Origin: Chloroflexota bacterium
GTDB taxonomy: Bacteria > Chloroflexota > Limnocylindria > QHBO01
Assembly (NCBI GenBank): GCA_013694795.1
Contig: JACDBS010000015.1
Coordinates: forward strand, 1-7,979
DNA length: 7,979 nt
Reading direction: 5' to 3'
Shown: positions 1 to 5,452 of the stretch, in pieces
How the letters are laid out: each line of letters starts with the position of its first letter
Numbering within the stretch: the first letter of the stretch is position 1
Translations under genes and position numbers: made by a program
Notes under the pieces: model-generated
The model's database searches: none
What the model was told of the DNA's origin: nothing
Seen by the model: the letters and a program-made list of their open reading frames with translations, nothing else

Positions 1-629
1 CCGATCGTGACGGAGTCCACCACGGGTGTGGCGATTTCGAGGGTGATGGGCCAGTTGGCAACCGATCCGCCGAGCAGGATGGCGAGGACGCCATCGGGCG
101 TGTCGAGCAAGGTGACCTGGAGGTACCGCCCGGACGCGATGGAGATGCGCCCGTCCGTGAGAGTCAGCACCTCTCGCGACATGGGTGGCTGGAGGTCGAC
201 CGGGTCGGTCGTCTCGACCTCGATGCGAATGCCGTCGAGCCCATCGACGGTCACCGCCTCAGGCTCGCTCACGAAAAGGGCCGGGTTCGCGGCAAGGCCT
301 TCCGCGGCCTCGAGCGCGGTGGCCGACCCCAGCGGCCGTGCGAACCCGACGGCAATGGCGTGCTGCGAGCCGACACCCTGCTGGACCTCGATAAAGCCGG
401 CGCTGACCTGCTCGGCCGTCCAGCCTTCGCCGAGCTGGAAGGTGATTCGCGGCTCGAACCCAGCGGCCGTGTAGCGGCCCGGCTCCAGATCGTCGCCGGC
501 GGCGCCCAACTCGCGTACCTCGGTGGCCGACGGACTCGCCGAGGGCGACTCGGCATCTGAGGACGGAGTCACCGGGGACGTGCAGCCGACAACTACCAGC
601 GCCAGGGCCAAGCCGATCCCTCGTCGCAC
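1..629 (-). CDS. Putative secreted lipoprotein, partial at its C-terminus
   Basis: The reading frame is open on the minus strand from a GTG at 629 to the window edge, at least 209 residues with no stop. The GTG is preceded by a GGGAG Shine-Dalgarno at 635-639 with 5-base spacing. The N-terminus is a short lipoprotein signal peptide: two arginines, a hydrophobic run at residues 5-14, and the lipobox V-V-G-C with the lipidated Cys at residue 16. A Ser/Pro/Thr/Ala-rich linker follows (17-37), as expected for a tether outside the membrane. The remainder looks like a folded beta-rich domain that includes a D-L-E-P-G-R-Y segment (48-53) and T-F-Q-L-G-E-G-W (63-70). I do not recognise a named family; an extracytoplasmic protein of unknown role is as far as the sequence goes. 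It is divergent from the mocA-like gene, so its promoter must lie within or against the start of that gene. Confidence 0.8.
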   Translation of the reverse strand, partial: MRRGIGLALALVVVGCTSPVTPSSDAESPSASPSATEVRELGAAGDDLEPGRYTAAGFEPRITFQLGEGWTAEQVSAGFIEVQQGVGSQHAIAVGFARPLGSATALEAAEGLAANPALFVSEPEAVTVDGLDGIRIEVETTDPVDLQPPMSREVLTLTDGRISIASGRYLQVTLLDTPDGVLAILLGGSVANWPITLEIATPVVDSVTI

Positions 630-634
630 AGTCT

Positions 635-639
635 CTCCC
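635..639 (-). promoter_or_regulatory. Ribosome binding site of the lipoprotein gene
   Basis: On the minus strand the sequence reads AAGGGAGAGACT before the GTG. GGGAG lies 5 bases upstream of the start codon. This decides the GTG at 629 over internal TTG/CTG codons and places the lipobox Cys at residue 16. Confidence 0.65.
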
Positions 640-655
640 TTATCCGATGGATGTT

Positions 656-661
656 CAGAAT
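656..661 (+). promoter_or_regulatory. Possible -10 box of a leaderless mocA-like transcript
   Basis: CAGAAT ends 6 bases before the ATG at 668. It resembles the TAGAAT found 5 bases before ruvB. There is no purine-rich Shine-Dalgarno before either ATG 668 or the upstream in-frame ATG 647. No good -35 is visible. This is inference from spacing and similarity to the other starts in the window. Confidence 0.35.
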
Positions 662-667
662 GGACCG

Positions 668-1225
668 ATGCAGATCGCGGCCGTCATTCTGGCAGCCGGC
701 GCAGCCACGCGGTTCGGCTCGCCGAAGCAGCTTGCCCGGATCGGCCATCGCACCGTGCTCGAGATGGTCGCCGACGTCGCGTTATTGGCCGGGCTTCAGC
801 CGGTCATCGCCGTGGTGCCGCCCGGCATTGCTGTGCCAGCCACAGTCGTCCCGGAGATCAACGACGCGCCATCCGATGGTCTCAGTCGCTCGCTGCGGAT
901 CGGGCTGGCGGCCGTGCCGGTGGAGGTGGACGCCGCAGTCATCCTTCTCGGCGACCAGCCGACAATGGCACCCGCGACCATCCGCCTGATCCTCGGTGCG
1001 GCCGGCGACGACCGGCCGGTGGTGGCTGCGTCGGCGACGGGTCGGATCGGGCCGCCAATTCTCCTGCGTCGCGAAGCATTCGCGCTGGCCGACGAAGTGA
1101 CCGGCGACGAAGGGCTGCACTCCATCCTGTCGCGCCACCCGGACCTGGTGACGGTCGTCGAGGTGGGGGAGCATGTCCCAGACGTCGACACGCGCGAGGA
1201 CCTTGCGTCCCTGGGCGAAGGGTAG
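668..1225 (+). CDS. mocA: MobA/MocA-like NTP transferase (probable molybdenum cofactor cytidylyltransferase)
   Basis: This is a 185-residue cytoplasmic nucleotidyltransferase with the GT-A fold, close to the usual 190-200 residues of the family. The N-terminal nucleotide-binding signature L-A-A-G-A-A-T-R-F-G-S-P-K-Q-L is at residues 8-22. The metal-binding G-D-Q-P is at 95-98, a G-D-E-G segment at 146-149, and the typical C-terminal D-V-D-T-R-E-D-L at 172-179. MocA transfers CMP from CTP to molybdopterin-Mo to make the cofactor of xanthine-oxidase-type enzymes, and this subgroup fits best. No molybdoenzyme gene is in the window, so the substrate is unproven; a different sugar or cofactor nucleotidyl transfer is possible. 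I chose ATG 668 because it puts the M-Q-I-A-A-V-I-L-A-A-G start where the family has it. An in-frame ATG at 647 would add seven residues. Its TAG stop lies inside the presumed -10 box of ruvB. Confidence 0.82.
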   Translation: MQIAAVILAAGAATRFGSPKQLARIGHRTVLEMVADVALLAGLQPVIAVVPPGIAVPATVVPEINDAPSDGLSRSLRIGLAAVPVEVDAAVILLGDQPTMAPATIRLILGAAGDDRPVVAASATGRIGPPILLRREAFALADEVTGDEGLHSILSRHPDLVTVVEVGEHVPDVDTREDLASLGEG

Positions 1226-1228
1226 AAT
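1223..1228 (+). promoter_or_regulatory. Probable -10 box of ruvB, overlapping the mocA-like stop codon
   Basis: TAGAAT matches the TATAAT consensus at five of six positions and ends 5 bases before the ruvB ATG (1234), so transcription would begin at or next to the start codon. Its first three bases are the TAG stop of the upstream gene. The only purine run, GAAGGG at 1217-1222, is about 11 bases from the ATG and rather far for a Shine-Dalgarno. No clear -35 is seen at the expected distance. Confidence 0.5.
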
Positions 1229-1233
1229 CGCTC

Positions 1234-2274
1234 ATGACCATCGAGCGCATCACGACCGCCGAGGTCGCCCCTGACGAGCTCGCCCTCGAGTCGACCGTCC
1301 GCCCTCGTCGCCTCGACGAGTTAGCCGGCCAGGACCGCGTGAAAGAGAACCTGGCGATCCTGATCGACGCGGCGCAGCATCGGTCCGAGCCGGTCGACCA
1401 CATCCTTCTGTACGGCCCCCCAGGGCTGGGCAAGACGACGCTCGCGAACATCGTGGCGGCCGAGATGGGAGCGCAGATTCGGACAACGTCGGGCCCGGCC
1501 ATCGAGCGGGCAGGTGACCTTGCCGCCGTCCTCACCAGCCTTGGCAAGGGCGACGTGTTGTTCATCGACGAGATCCATCGCCTCAGCCATGTCGTGGAGG
1601 AGATCCTCTACCCGGCCATGGAGGACTACGCGCTCGACGTGGTGCTGGGCAAGGGGCCGGGCGCGCGGACCGTGAGGCTCCAGATCGAGCATGTCACGGT
1701 GATCGGCGCGACCACGCGCGTGGGCTCCATCACTGGTCCGCTGCGGGATCGGTTCGGCGTGACCTACCGGCTCGACTACTACACCCACGCCGACCTCGAG
1801 CGAATCCTGGGGCGCTCGGCCGAGATCCTCGGCATCGCCCTGACCGATGACGCCGCCGCACTCGTCGCACGCCGATCGCGTGGCACGCCGCGCATCGCGA
1901 ACCGGCTGCTCAAGCGCGTGCGCGACTACGCCCAGGTCCGGGGTGGAGGGGACGGGGGAGTGACTCAGGCGCTCGCCGCCGATGCGCTGGGGCTGCTGGA
2001 GATCGATGATCGCGGCCTGGATGCCATGGATCGCCAGCTGCTGCGCGCCATGGCCGAGCACCACTCCGGTGGGCCGGTCGGCCTGGCCACCATGGCGGCC
2101 ACCGTTTCGGAGCCGGTCGAGACCATCGAGGACGTCGTCGAGCCGTACCTGATGCAGATTGGCCTGCTGGCTCGCACATCCCGTGGCCGCCAGCTCACGC
2201 CGGGCGGCTGGGAGCACCTCGGCCTCAAGCCCGCGTCGAGCGCATCGGCTCAGCCAGGACTCTTCGACGGGTGA
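1234..2274 (+). CDS. ruvB: Holliday junction branch migration DNA helicase RuvB
   Basis: This 346-residue AAA+ ATPase is full length for the family. RuvB hexamers are loaded by RuvA on Holliday junctions and pump DNA to drive branch migration before RuvC cleavage. Visible motifs are the R-P-R-R-L-D-E-L-A-G-Q start (23-33), Walker A G-P-P-G-L-G-K-T-T (61-69), Walker B L-F-I-D-E-I-H (109-115, acidic pair D112/E113), sensor 1 G-A-T-T-R (158-162), the arginine finger in G-P-L-R-D-R-F-G (R171) and sensor 2 G-T-P-R (217-220, R220). The C-terminal winged-helix DNA-binding domain spans about 257-332 and includes the V-E-P-Y-L-M-Q-I-G-L-L-A-R-T-x-R-G-R segment (302-319). The protein ends in a flexible tail, Q-P-G-L-F-D-G. 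ruvA and ruvC are not in the window. The frame is open well upstream of ATG 1234, but that extension overlaps the mocA-like gene in another frame and has no family sequence. Confidence 0.98.
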   Translation: MTIERITTAEVAPDELALESTVRPRRLDELAGQDRVKENLAILIDAAQHRSEPVDHILLYGPPGLGKTTLANIVAAEMGAQIRTTSGPAIERAGDLAAVLTSLGKGDVLFIDEIHRLSHVVEEILYPAMEDYALDVVLGKGPGARTVRLQIEHVTVIGATTRVGSITGPLRDRFGVTYRLDYYTHADLERILGRSAEILGIALTDDAAALVARRSRGTPRIANRLLKRVRDYAQVRGGGDGGVTQALAADALGLLEIDDRGLDAMDRQLLRAMAEHHSGGPVGLATMAATVSEPVETIEDVVEPYLMQIGLLARTSRGRQLTPGGWEHLGLKPASSASAQPGLFDG

Positions 2275-2404
2275 CGGAGCGCGGCGTTCGACCAGCCGTC
2301 CTCGTCACCGTGCACTATGAGTCCCAAATTCTCCTCGCTCGTGCTGTCGTCCTGGCCCGCGGAATGGCCGATTCATGCCGTCTTCGATGACTACCGTCGC
2401 GCAC

Positions 2405-2464
2405 CCTGACAACTCGATCGCCATCGTGATCGTGTGAATGAGCGATCGGGCCCGGCCTGTCAGG
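2405..2464. repeat. Nested inverted repeat (16-bp interrupted hairpin)
   Basis: The outer arms CCTGACA (2405-2411) and TGTCAGG (2458-2464) are perfect complements. Directly inside, CTCGATCGC (2413-2421) pairs with GCGATCGGG (2442-2450) with one G-T wobble. The internal loop is lopsided: one base on the left, seven on the right. The terminal loop is 20 bases. It has no T-run, so it is not a classical terminator for ruvB, though it lies 131 bases after its stop. Confidence 0.6.
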
Positions 2465-2476
2465 TACCAATCACCG

Positions 2477-2584
2477 TCGGCTTAGGCAGGCTAGGGGCAT
2501 CGAGCTGACCCGTCGAGGCGTTTGTGCACGCTCGAAACGTCACCCGTGCGTGACCGATCCAGCCGCGCACCGTGCCTAAGCCGA
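2477..2584. repeat. 12-bp inverted repeat closing a branched structure
   Basis: TCGGCTTAGGCA (2477-2488) and TGCCTAAGCCGA (2573-2584) are perfect reverse complements 84 bases apart. Inside, GGCT-A-GGG (2489-2496) can pair with TCC-AGCC (2558-2564), with one bulged A and one G-T wobble. Two hairpins then fit within: TCGAGGCGT with ACGCTCGA (2513-2535, one bulged G) and GTCAC with GTGAC (2539-2554). The layout is that of a compact branched RNA or a large cruciform. The strand is undetermined and I know no matching family. Confidence 0.6.
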
Positions 2585-2646
2585 TCCTGGTTGGGAGGTG
2601 GCAACCGCAGCTTGCCGTCTGTGCCACCGCCGATCCCGGTTGGTAG
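2580..2646. repeat. Imperfect 18-base direct repeats with competing hairpins
   Basis: GCCGATCCTGGTTGGGAG (2580-2597) recurs as GCCGATCCCGGTTGGTAG (2629-2646), with two mismatches over 18 bases. Between them three stems compete for the same bases: GGTTG with CAACC (2589-2606), GGTGGC with GCCACC (2597-2628) and GGCAA with TTGCC (2600-2616). The first copy shares its first bases with the right arm of the preceding 12-bp inverted repeat. Confidence 0.5.
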
Positions 2647-2665
2647 CGCCGGGCTGGGCCCGGCG
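2647..2665. repeat. GC-only hairpin, 8-bp perfect stem
   Basis: CGCCGGGC (2647-2654) and GCCCGGCG (2658-2665) form a perfect 8-bp stem with a TGG loop. It is followed by TCTCGCTCC, which has too few T residues for a confident rho-independent terminator, although in a GC-rich genome it could act as one for a transcript arriving from the left. Confidence 0.5.
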
Positions 2666-2683
2666 TCTCGCTCCAGGTCCGCT

Positions 2684-2812
2684 GACCCGTAGGGCGGGTC
2701 TACCGACCATCGGGAGCTCGAAGAGGACGACCTCCGTAGCGTTGTGACCCGTGCCGCGGGCAGAGTGCGACAGAACCCGCGCATCTTTGCCGGTAGACCC
2801 GTACCACGGGTT
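2684..2812. repeat. Three related hairpins of the form GACCCG-N5-CGGG
   Basis: Three copies share GACCCG, a five-base loop beginning with T, then CGGG: 2684-2700 (loop TAGGG, perfect 6-bp stem), 2746-2761 (loop TGCCG, 4-bp stem) and 2796-2812 (loop TACCA, 6 bp with one wobble). They start 62 and 50 bases apart. The first and third copies also contain the arms of the 11-bp long-range inverted repeat, so the local and long-range pairings exclude each other. Confidence 0.55.
2695..2801. repeat. 11-bp long-range inverted repeat
   Basis: CGGGTCTACCG (2695-2705) and CGGTAGACCCG (2791-2801) are perfect reverse complements 85 bases apart. They enclose a further stem, CGCGGG (2756-2761 region) with CCCGCG (2776-2781 region), around a 15-base loop. 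The arms compete with the first and third GACCCG hairpins, which is the logic of a two-state RNA. No strand can be assigned. Confidence 0.55.
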
Positions 2813-2881
2813 GGCGACGGATCCTGCCACGACTTCGACAACGCGTGCCGGTTTTTGCATCGCCGAACCCCCGCGCCGGAG

Positions 2882-2887
2882 TAGGCT
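2882..2887 (+). promoter_or_regulatory. Possible -10 box of the permease gene
   Basis: TAGGCT fits TANNNT and would give a leader of about 60 bases before the GTG at 2955. A TTGCAT at 2855-2860 resembles a -35 box, but the spacer of 21 bases is too long. It is therefore a weak candidate, offered because the gene needs a promoter after the non-coding gap. Confidence 0.3.
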
Positions 2888-2891
2888 GCGC

Positions 2892-2918
2892 GTCGGCACC
2901 GCCCGACAATGGTGTCGG
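2892..2918 (+). promoter_or_regulatory. Competing hairpins in the permease leader
   Basis: The segment CCGAC (2903-2907) can pair with GTCGG upstream (2892-2896) or with GTCGG downstream (2914-2918), but not both. This lies 23 bases before the Shine-Dalgarno. The stems are only 5 bp, so chance is a real alternative. It lacks the conserved core of the purine riboswitch. Confidence 0.25.
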
Positions 2919-2940
2919 ACTCGCGGTTGCACACACGAGC

Positions 2941-2946
2941 GGAGGG
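2941..2946 (+). promoter_or_regulatory. Strong Shine-Dalgarno of the permease gene
   Basis: GGAGGG lies 8 bases before the GTG at 2955. This decides that start over the in-frame GTG at 2946, which overlaps the site, and over the longer open frame that begins at 2751. It is the best ribosome binding site in the window and contrasts with the leaderless-looking starts of its neighbours. Confidence 0.75.
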
Positions 2947-2954
2947 TGACCCGA

Positions 2955-4352
2955 GTGGAGGCAGAGGTAGTAGACGGACCGGGGCGGGAGGCGGCCGCCC
3001 CGCCGGCGTCATCAGGCCTGGACGGCTTCTTCAAGCTGACGGAGCGGGGGACAACGGTCGGGACCGAGGTGAAGGCCGGCATCACCACCTTCATGGTGAT
3101 GGCGTACATCATCTTCCTGAACCCCGCGATCCTGTCGAACATGTTCGCGCAGGATTCGCCGGAGTGGACCGCGTTTATCCCGGCCGCGGCCGCGGCAACG
3201 GCGCTGCTCGCGGGCGTGCTCACCATCGCCATGGGGCTTTTCTCGAACTACCCGATTGCCATTGCGGCGGGGCTAGGGATCAACGCCATCGTGGCCTTCA
3301 GCCTGGTGCTTGGCGCCGGCCTGAGCCCGGCGGGCGCCATGGGCGTCATCGTGCTCGAAGGCCTGGTCGTCTTCGTGCTCGTGCTCGTCGGCCTGCGCGA
3401 GGCGATCATGAACGCCGTGCCGCTCGCACTGAAACGCGCGATCGGCGTGGGCATCGGCCTGTTCATCCTGTTCATTGGCTTCTTTGATGGTGAACTCATC
3501 ACCGCCGGCGCCGGGACGCCGGTGCAATTCGTCTTTCCGAATGACCCCGACGCATGGCTGACGGTGCTGGGCCTTGGCGTCACGATCGTCCTGTTCGTCA
3601 TGCGGGTGCCTGCCGCTTTGCTGTTGAGCATCCTGATCATGTCGGTGCTGGCGTTCATCGTCGGACGGACGAGCCTCCCGGCGGAGCTGAACTTCGTGCC
3701 AGACTTCTCGACGCTCGGCCAGTTTGACGTGACCAACGTCTGGACCCTGGGCGCCCTGGCGGCGGCGCTCACGATCTTCACGATCATGCTCACCGACTTC
3801 TTCGACACCATGGGCACGGCCACGGCCATTACGGAGCAGGCGGGCCTCACGACACCCGACGGCAAGGTTCCTGGCATCGGACGCGTCCTCCTCGTCGATT
3901 CCATAGGGGCGGCCGCCGGCGGAGCCGCCGGGATCAGCTCGAACACCAGCTACATCGAGAGCGCCGCCGGCGTTGCCGAAGGCGGTCGCACCGGCCTGAC
4001 CTCCGTCGTGACCGGCCTCCTCTTCCTGGTTGCCGTGCTGGTGACGCCGTTGGCGACGTTGGTGCCGTTTACGGCCACCGCCCCGGTCCTGATCATCGTC
4101 GGGTACCTGATGGCGACGCTCATCAAGGACATCGACTTCGTCGATGTCGAGGAAGGATTCCCGGCGCTGCTGGGCATCATCCTGATGCCGATCACCTTCA
4201 GCATCACGGTCGGCATCGGGGCCGCCTTCGTGAGCTGGGTGCTGATCAAGGTCGTGCGCGGCAAGTTCGCGGAGATCCACCCGCTGATGTGGGTGGTGGC
4301 CATCGCCTTCGTCATCTACTTTGCCCAGGGCTGGCTCAACACGCTGCTGTAG
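2955..4352 (+). CDS. NCS2 family purine permease, AzgA/PbuG-like
   Basis: This 465-residue inner-membrane transporter is of normal length for the AzgA group, whose members import adenine, guanine or hypoxanthine, mostly by proton symport. After a soluble N-terminus (1-21) comes the family opening G-L-D-x-F-F-K-L (21-28) and V-K-A-G-I-T-T-F-M-V-M-A-Y-I-I-F-L-N-P-A-I-L (39-60). About 12-14 hydrophobic segments follow, for example 76-94, 99-120, 128-147, 162-178, 200-237, 262-283, 348-370, 374-390, 402-430 and 443-463. Two substrate-site signatures are clear: T-D-F-F-D-T-M-G-T (280-288) and S-S-N-T-S-Y-I-E-S-A-A-G-V-A-E-G-G-R-T-G (328-347). The exact base transported cannot be read from the sequence. 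The gene stands alone, between the non-coding gap and a perfect hairpin, next to queA. An intake role for a 7-deazaguanine base is possible but unsupported by homology. Confidence 0.95.
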   Translation: MEAEVVDGPGREAAAPPASSGLDGFFKLTERGTTVGTEVKAGITTFMVMAYIIFLNPAILSNMFAQDSPEWTAFIPAAAAATALLAGVLTIAMGLFSNYPIAIAAGLGINAIVAFSLVLGAGLSPAGAMGVIVLEGLVVFVLVLVGLREAIMNAVPLALKRAIGVGIGLFILFIGFFDGELITAGAGTPVQFVFPNDPDAWLTVLGLGVTIVLFVMRVPAALLLSILIMSVLAFIVGRTSLPAELNFVPDFSTLGQFDVTNVWTLGALAAALTIFTIMLTDFFDTMGTATAITEQAGLTTPDGKVPGIGRVLLVDSIGAAAGGAAGISSNTSYIESAAGVAEGGRTGLTSVVTGLLFLVAVLVTPLATLVPFTATAPVLIIVGYLMATLIKDIDFVDVEEGFPALLGIILMPITFSITVGIGAAFVSWVLIKVVRGKFAEIHPLMWVVAIAFVIYFAQGWLNTLL

Positions 4353-4367
4353 ATCCCTGAACCGATG

Positions 4368-4394
4368 CGCCCGGCCGGTCCCTCCGGCCGGGCG
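4368..4394 (+). terminator. Terminator-like perfect hairpin after the permease gene
   Basis: CGCCCGGCCGG (4368-4378) and CCGGCCGGGCG (4384-4394) form a perfect 11-bp GC-only stem with a TCCCT loop, 15 bases after the permease stop. The downstream sequence, TTACGCTTTC, has only short T runs, so it is an imperfect intrinsic terminator but the most stable hairpin near a gene end here. It occupies the place where a -35 box for queA would be. Confidence 0.65.
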
Positions 4395-4395
4395 T

Positions 4396-4401
4396 TACGC
4401 T
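4396..4401 (+). promoter_or_regulatory. Possible -10 box of leaderless queA
   Basis: TACGCT (TANNNT) ends 7 bases before the GTG at 4409, and no Shine-Dalgarno precedes that start. The -35 position falls within the terminator-like stem. The call depends on the same pattern appearing at ruvB and tgt. Confidence 0.4.
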
Positions 4402-4408
4402 TTCATCA

Positions 4409-5452
4409 GTGACTCCCCCGCGTCTGCGTGTCGACGACTTCGACTATGACCTGCCTGCCGATGCGGTCGCCCAGACCCCGGCTGAACCGCGGGATTCGTC
4501 GCGGCTCCTGGTGCTGGACCGATCCCGTGGTCGCGTGGAGCACGCGCGGTTCCACCAAATCGGGGAGCGGCTGCGGGCCGGCGATCTGCTGGTCGTCAAC
4601 GACTCGCGCGTGATCCCGGCGCGCCTCCCGGGCGTGCGCTCTAACGGCCGCGCGGCCGAGATCCTCGTCCTCCGACCGCTTTCGGAGGATGCACAACGGT
4701 GGGAGGCGCTGGTCCGGCCCTCACGTCGCCTCGCCGTCGGCGCTGTCATCACGCTGCGCAGCGGCGACCAGGTCGAGGTGGGGGAGCGACTCGATCACGG
4801 CACCCGGGCGGTTCGTTTCGATGGGGACACGCACGCCATCATGACTGCCGCCGGCGAGATGCCGCTGCCGCCGTACATCCGAGACCGCTCTGCGCCGCCG
4901 GAGCGCTACCAGACTGTGTATGCGCGACCGCCCGGATCGGCCGCGGCGCCGACGGCGGGCCTCCACTTCACGCCGGAGCTGCTGACTTCGCTGGAGGCGC
5001 GCGGCATTCGACGAGCGGCGGTGACGCTTCACGTTGGGCTGGACACCTTCCGGCCGCTCGAAGGCGAGTTCATCGATGAGCATCACATCCATCGCGAGTG
5101 GTATGAGGTTCCGGCATCGACGCGCCGGGCGATCGCCGCCGCGGATCGGGTCGTGGCCGTGGGGACCACGACGGTGCGCGTGCTCGAAACGGCCGGGCGC
5201 TCGGGTACGGCTTCCGGATGGACCGATCTATACATCACCCCGCCCCATCGGTTCGCCGTGGTCGATGCGCTCGTCACCAACTTCCACCTGCCGCGGAGCT
5301 CACTTCTGCTGCTCGTGACCGCCTTCGTCGGGGCGGGGATGGGGGAGACCGGCCCATTCGCGGCGCGCGACGCGTTGCTGTCTGCCTACCGCGCGGCGCT
5401 GGACGAGGGCTATCGATTCTTCAGCTTCGGCGACGCCATGCTGATCCTCTGA
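4409..5452 (+). CDS. queA: S-adenosylmethionine:tRNA ribosyltransferase-isomerase QueA
   Basis: This 347-residue enzyme is full length. QueA transfers and isomerises the ribosyl group of S-adenosylmethionine onto preQ1 already placed in the tRNA anticodon, giving epoxyqueuosine. Family blocks run throughout: D-F-D-Y-D-L-P and A-Q-T-P near the N-terminus, S-R-L-L-V-L-D, G-D-L-L-V-V-N-D-S-R-V-I-P-A-R-L, P-L-P-P-Y-I, E-R-Y-Q-T-V-Y-A, G-S-A-A-A-P-T-A-G-L-H-F-T, V-T-L-H-V-G-L-D-T-F, the N-F-H-L-P-R-S-S-L-L-L-L-V block and the C-terminal Y-R-F-F-S-F-G-D-A-M-L-I. It is cytoplasmic. GTG 4409 begins the protein a few residues before the conserved start, and no better upstream start exists after the hairpin. 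Its pathway partner tgt lies 1.1 kb downstream on the same strand but is not co-transcribed in any obvious way, because a minus-strand gene intervenes. Confidence 0.98.
   Translation: MTPPRLRVDDFDYDLPADAVAQTPAEPRDSSRLLVLDRSRGRVEHARFHQIGERLRAGDLLVVNDSRVIPARLPGVRSNGRAAEILVLRPLSEDAQRWEALVRPSRRLAVGAVITLRSGDQVEVGERLDHGTRAVRFDGDTHAIMTAAGEMPLPPYIRDRSAPPERYQTVYARPPGSAAAPTAGLHFTPELLTSLEARGIRRAAVTLHVGLDTFRPLEGEFIDEHHIHREWYEVPASTRRAIAAADRVVAVGTTTVRVLETAGRSGTASGWTDLYITPPHRFAVVDALVTNFHLPRSSLLLLVTAFVGAGMGETGPFAARDALLSAYRAALDEGYRFFSFGDAMLIL

Larger units (their letters stand above)
2275..2954. other. Gene-free, inverted-repeat-rich intergenic region
   Basis: No frame in these 680 bases gives a plausible protein, and no tRNA, RNase P RNA, tmRNA or SRP RNA signature was found on either strand. 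Instead the stretch is packed with inverted repeats: a nested hairpin (2405-2464), a 12-bp stem closing two smaller hairpins (2477-2584), a GC-rich hairpin (2647-2665), three related GACCCG-loop-CGGG hairpins (2684-2812) and an 11-bp long-range repeat (2695-2705 with 2791-2801). The last part leads into the permease gene. The function is unknown. The individual elements are listed separately. Confidence 0.7.

Noticed and set aside
523..1233. Open frame upstream of and continuous with ruvB, as if RuvB had a 237-residue N-terminal extension
   Set aside because: It overlaps the mocA-like gene in another frame, the translation is Arg/Gly-rich shadow sequence, and RuvB from ATG 1234 is already full length.
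1321..2217. Long minus-strand frame (298 codons) across ruvB
   Set aside because: Antisense shadow of a well-conserved gene with no recognisable domain.
2288..2301. GTTCGACC in a small hairpin as a tRNA T-arm
   Set aside because: The stem is only 4 bp with a 9-base loop, and no acceptor or anticodon arm fits.
2589..2606. GGTTGGGAGGTGGCAACC recalls the P2 region of the purine riboswitch
   Set aside because: The conserved purine riboswitch core is absent, and the site is about 350 bases from the permease start.
2769..2786. GACAGAACCCG and a nearby GTAGGCTGCG recall RNase P RNA signatures
   Set aside because: The order is reversed relative to RNase P RNA, and the essential GAGGAAAGTCC element is missing on both strands.
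2751..2954. 68-residue N-terminal extension of the permease
   Set aside because: It has no family similarity, and a strong GGAGGG site sets the start at GTG 2955.
3273..4280. Long minus-strand frame (335 codons) across the permease gene
   Set aside because: Asp/His/Arg/Gln-rich translation typical of the antisense of a membrane protein in GC-rich DNA. The plus strand holds a complete permease.
4353..4408. preQ1 riboswitch upstream of queA
   Set aside because: Only the GC hairpin and a short spacer lie here; there is no preQ1-I/II/III core, and none upstream of tgt either.
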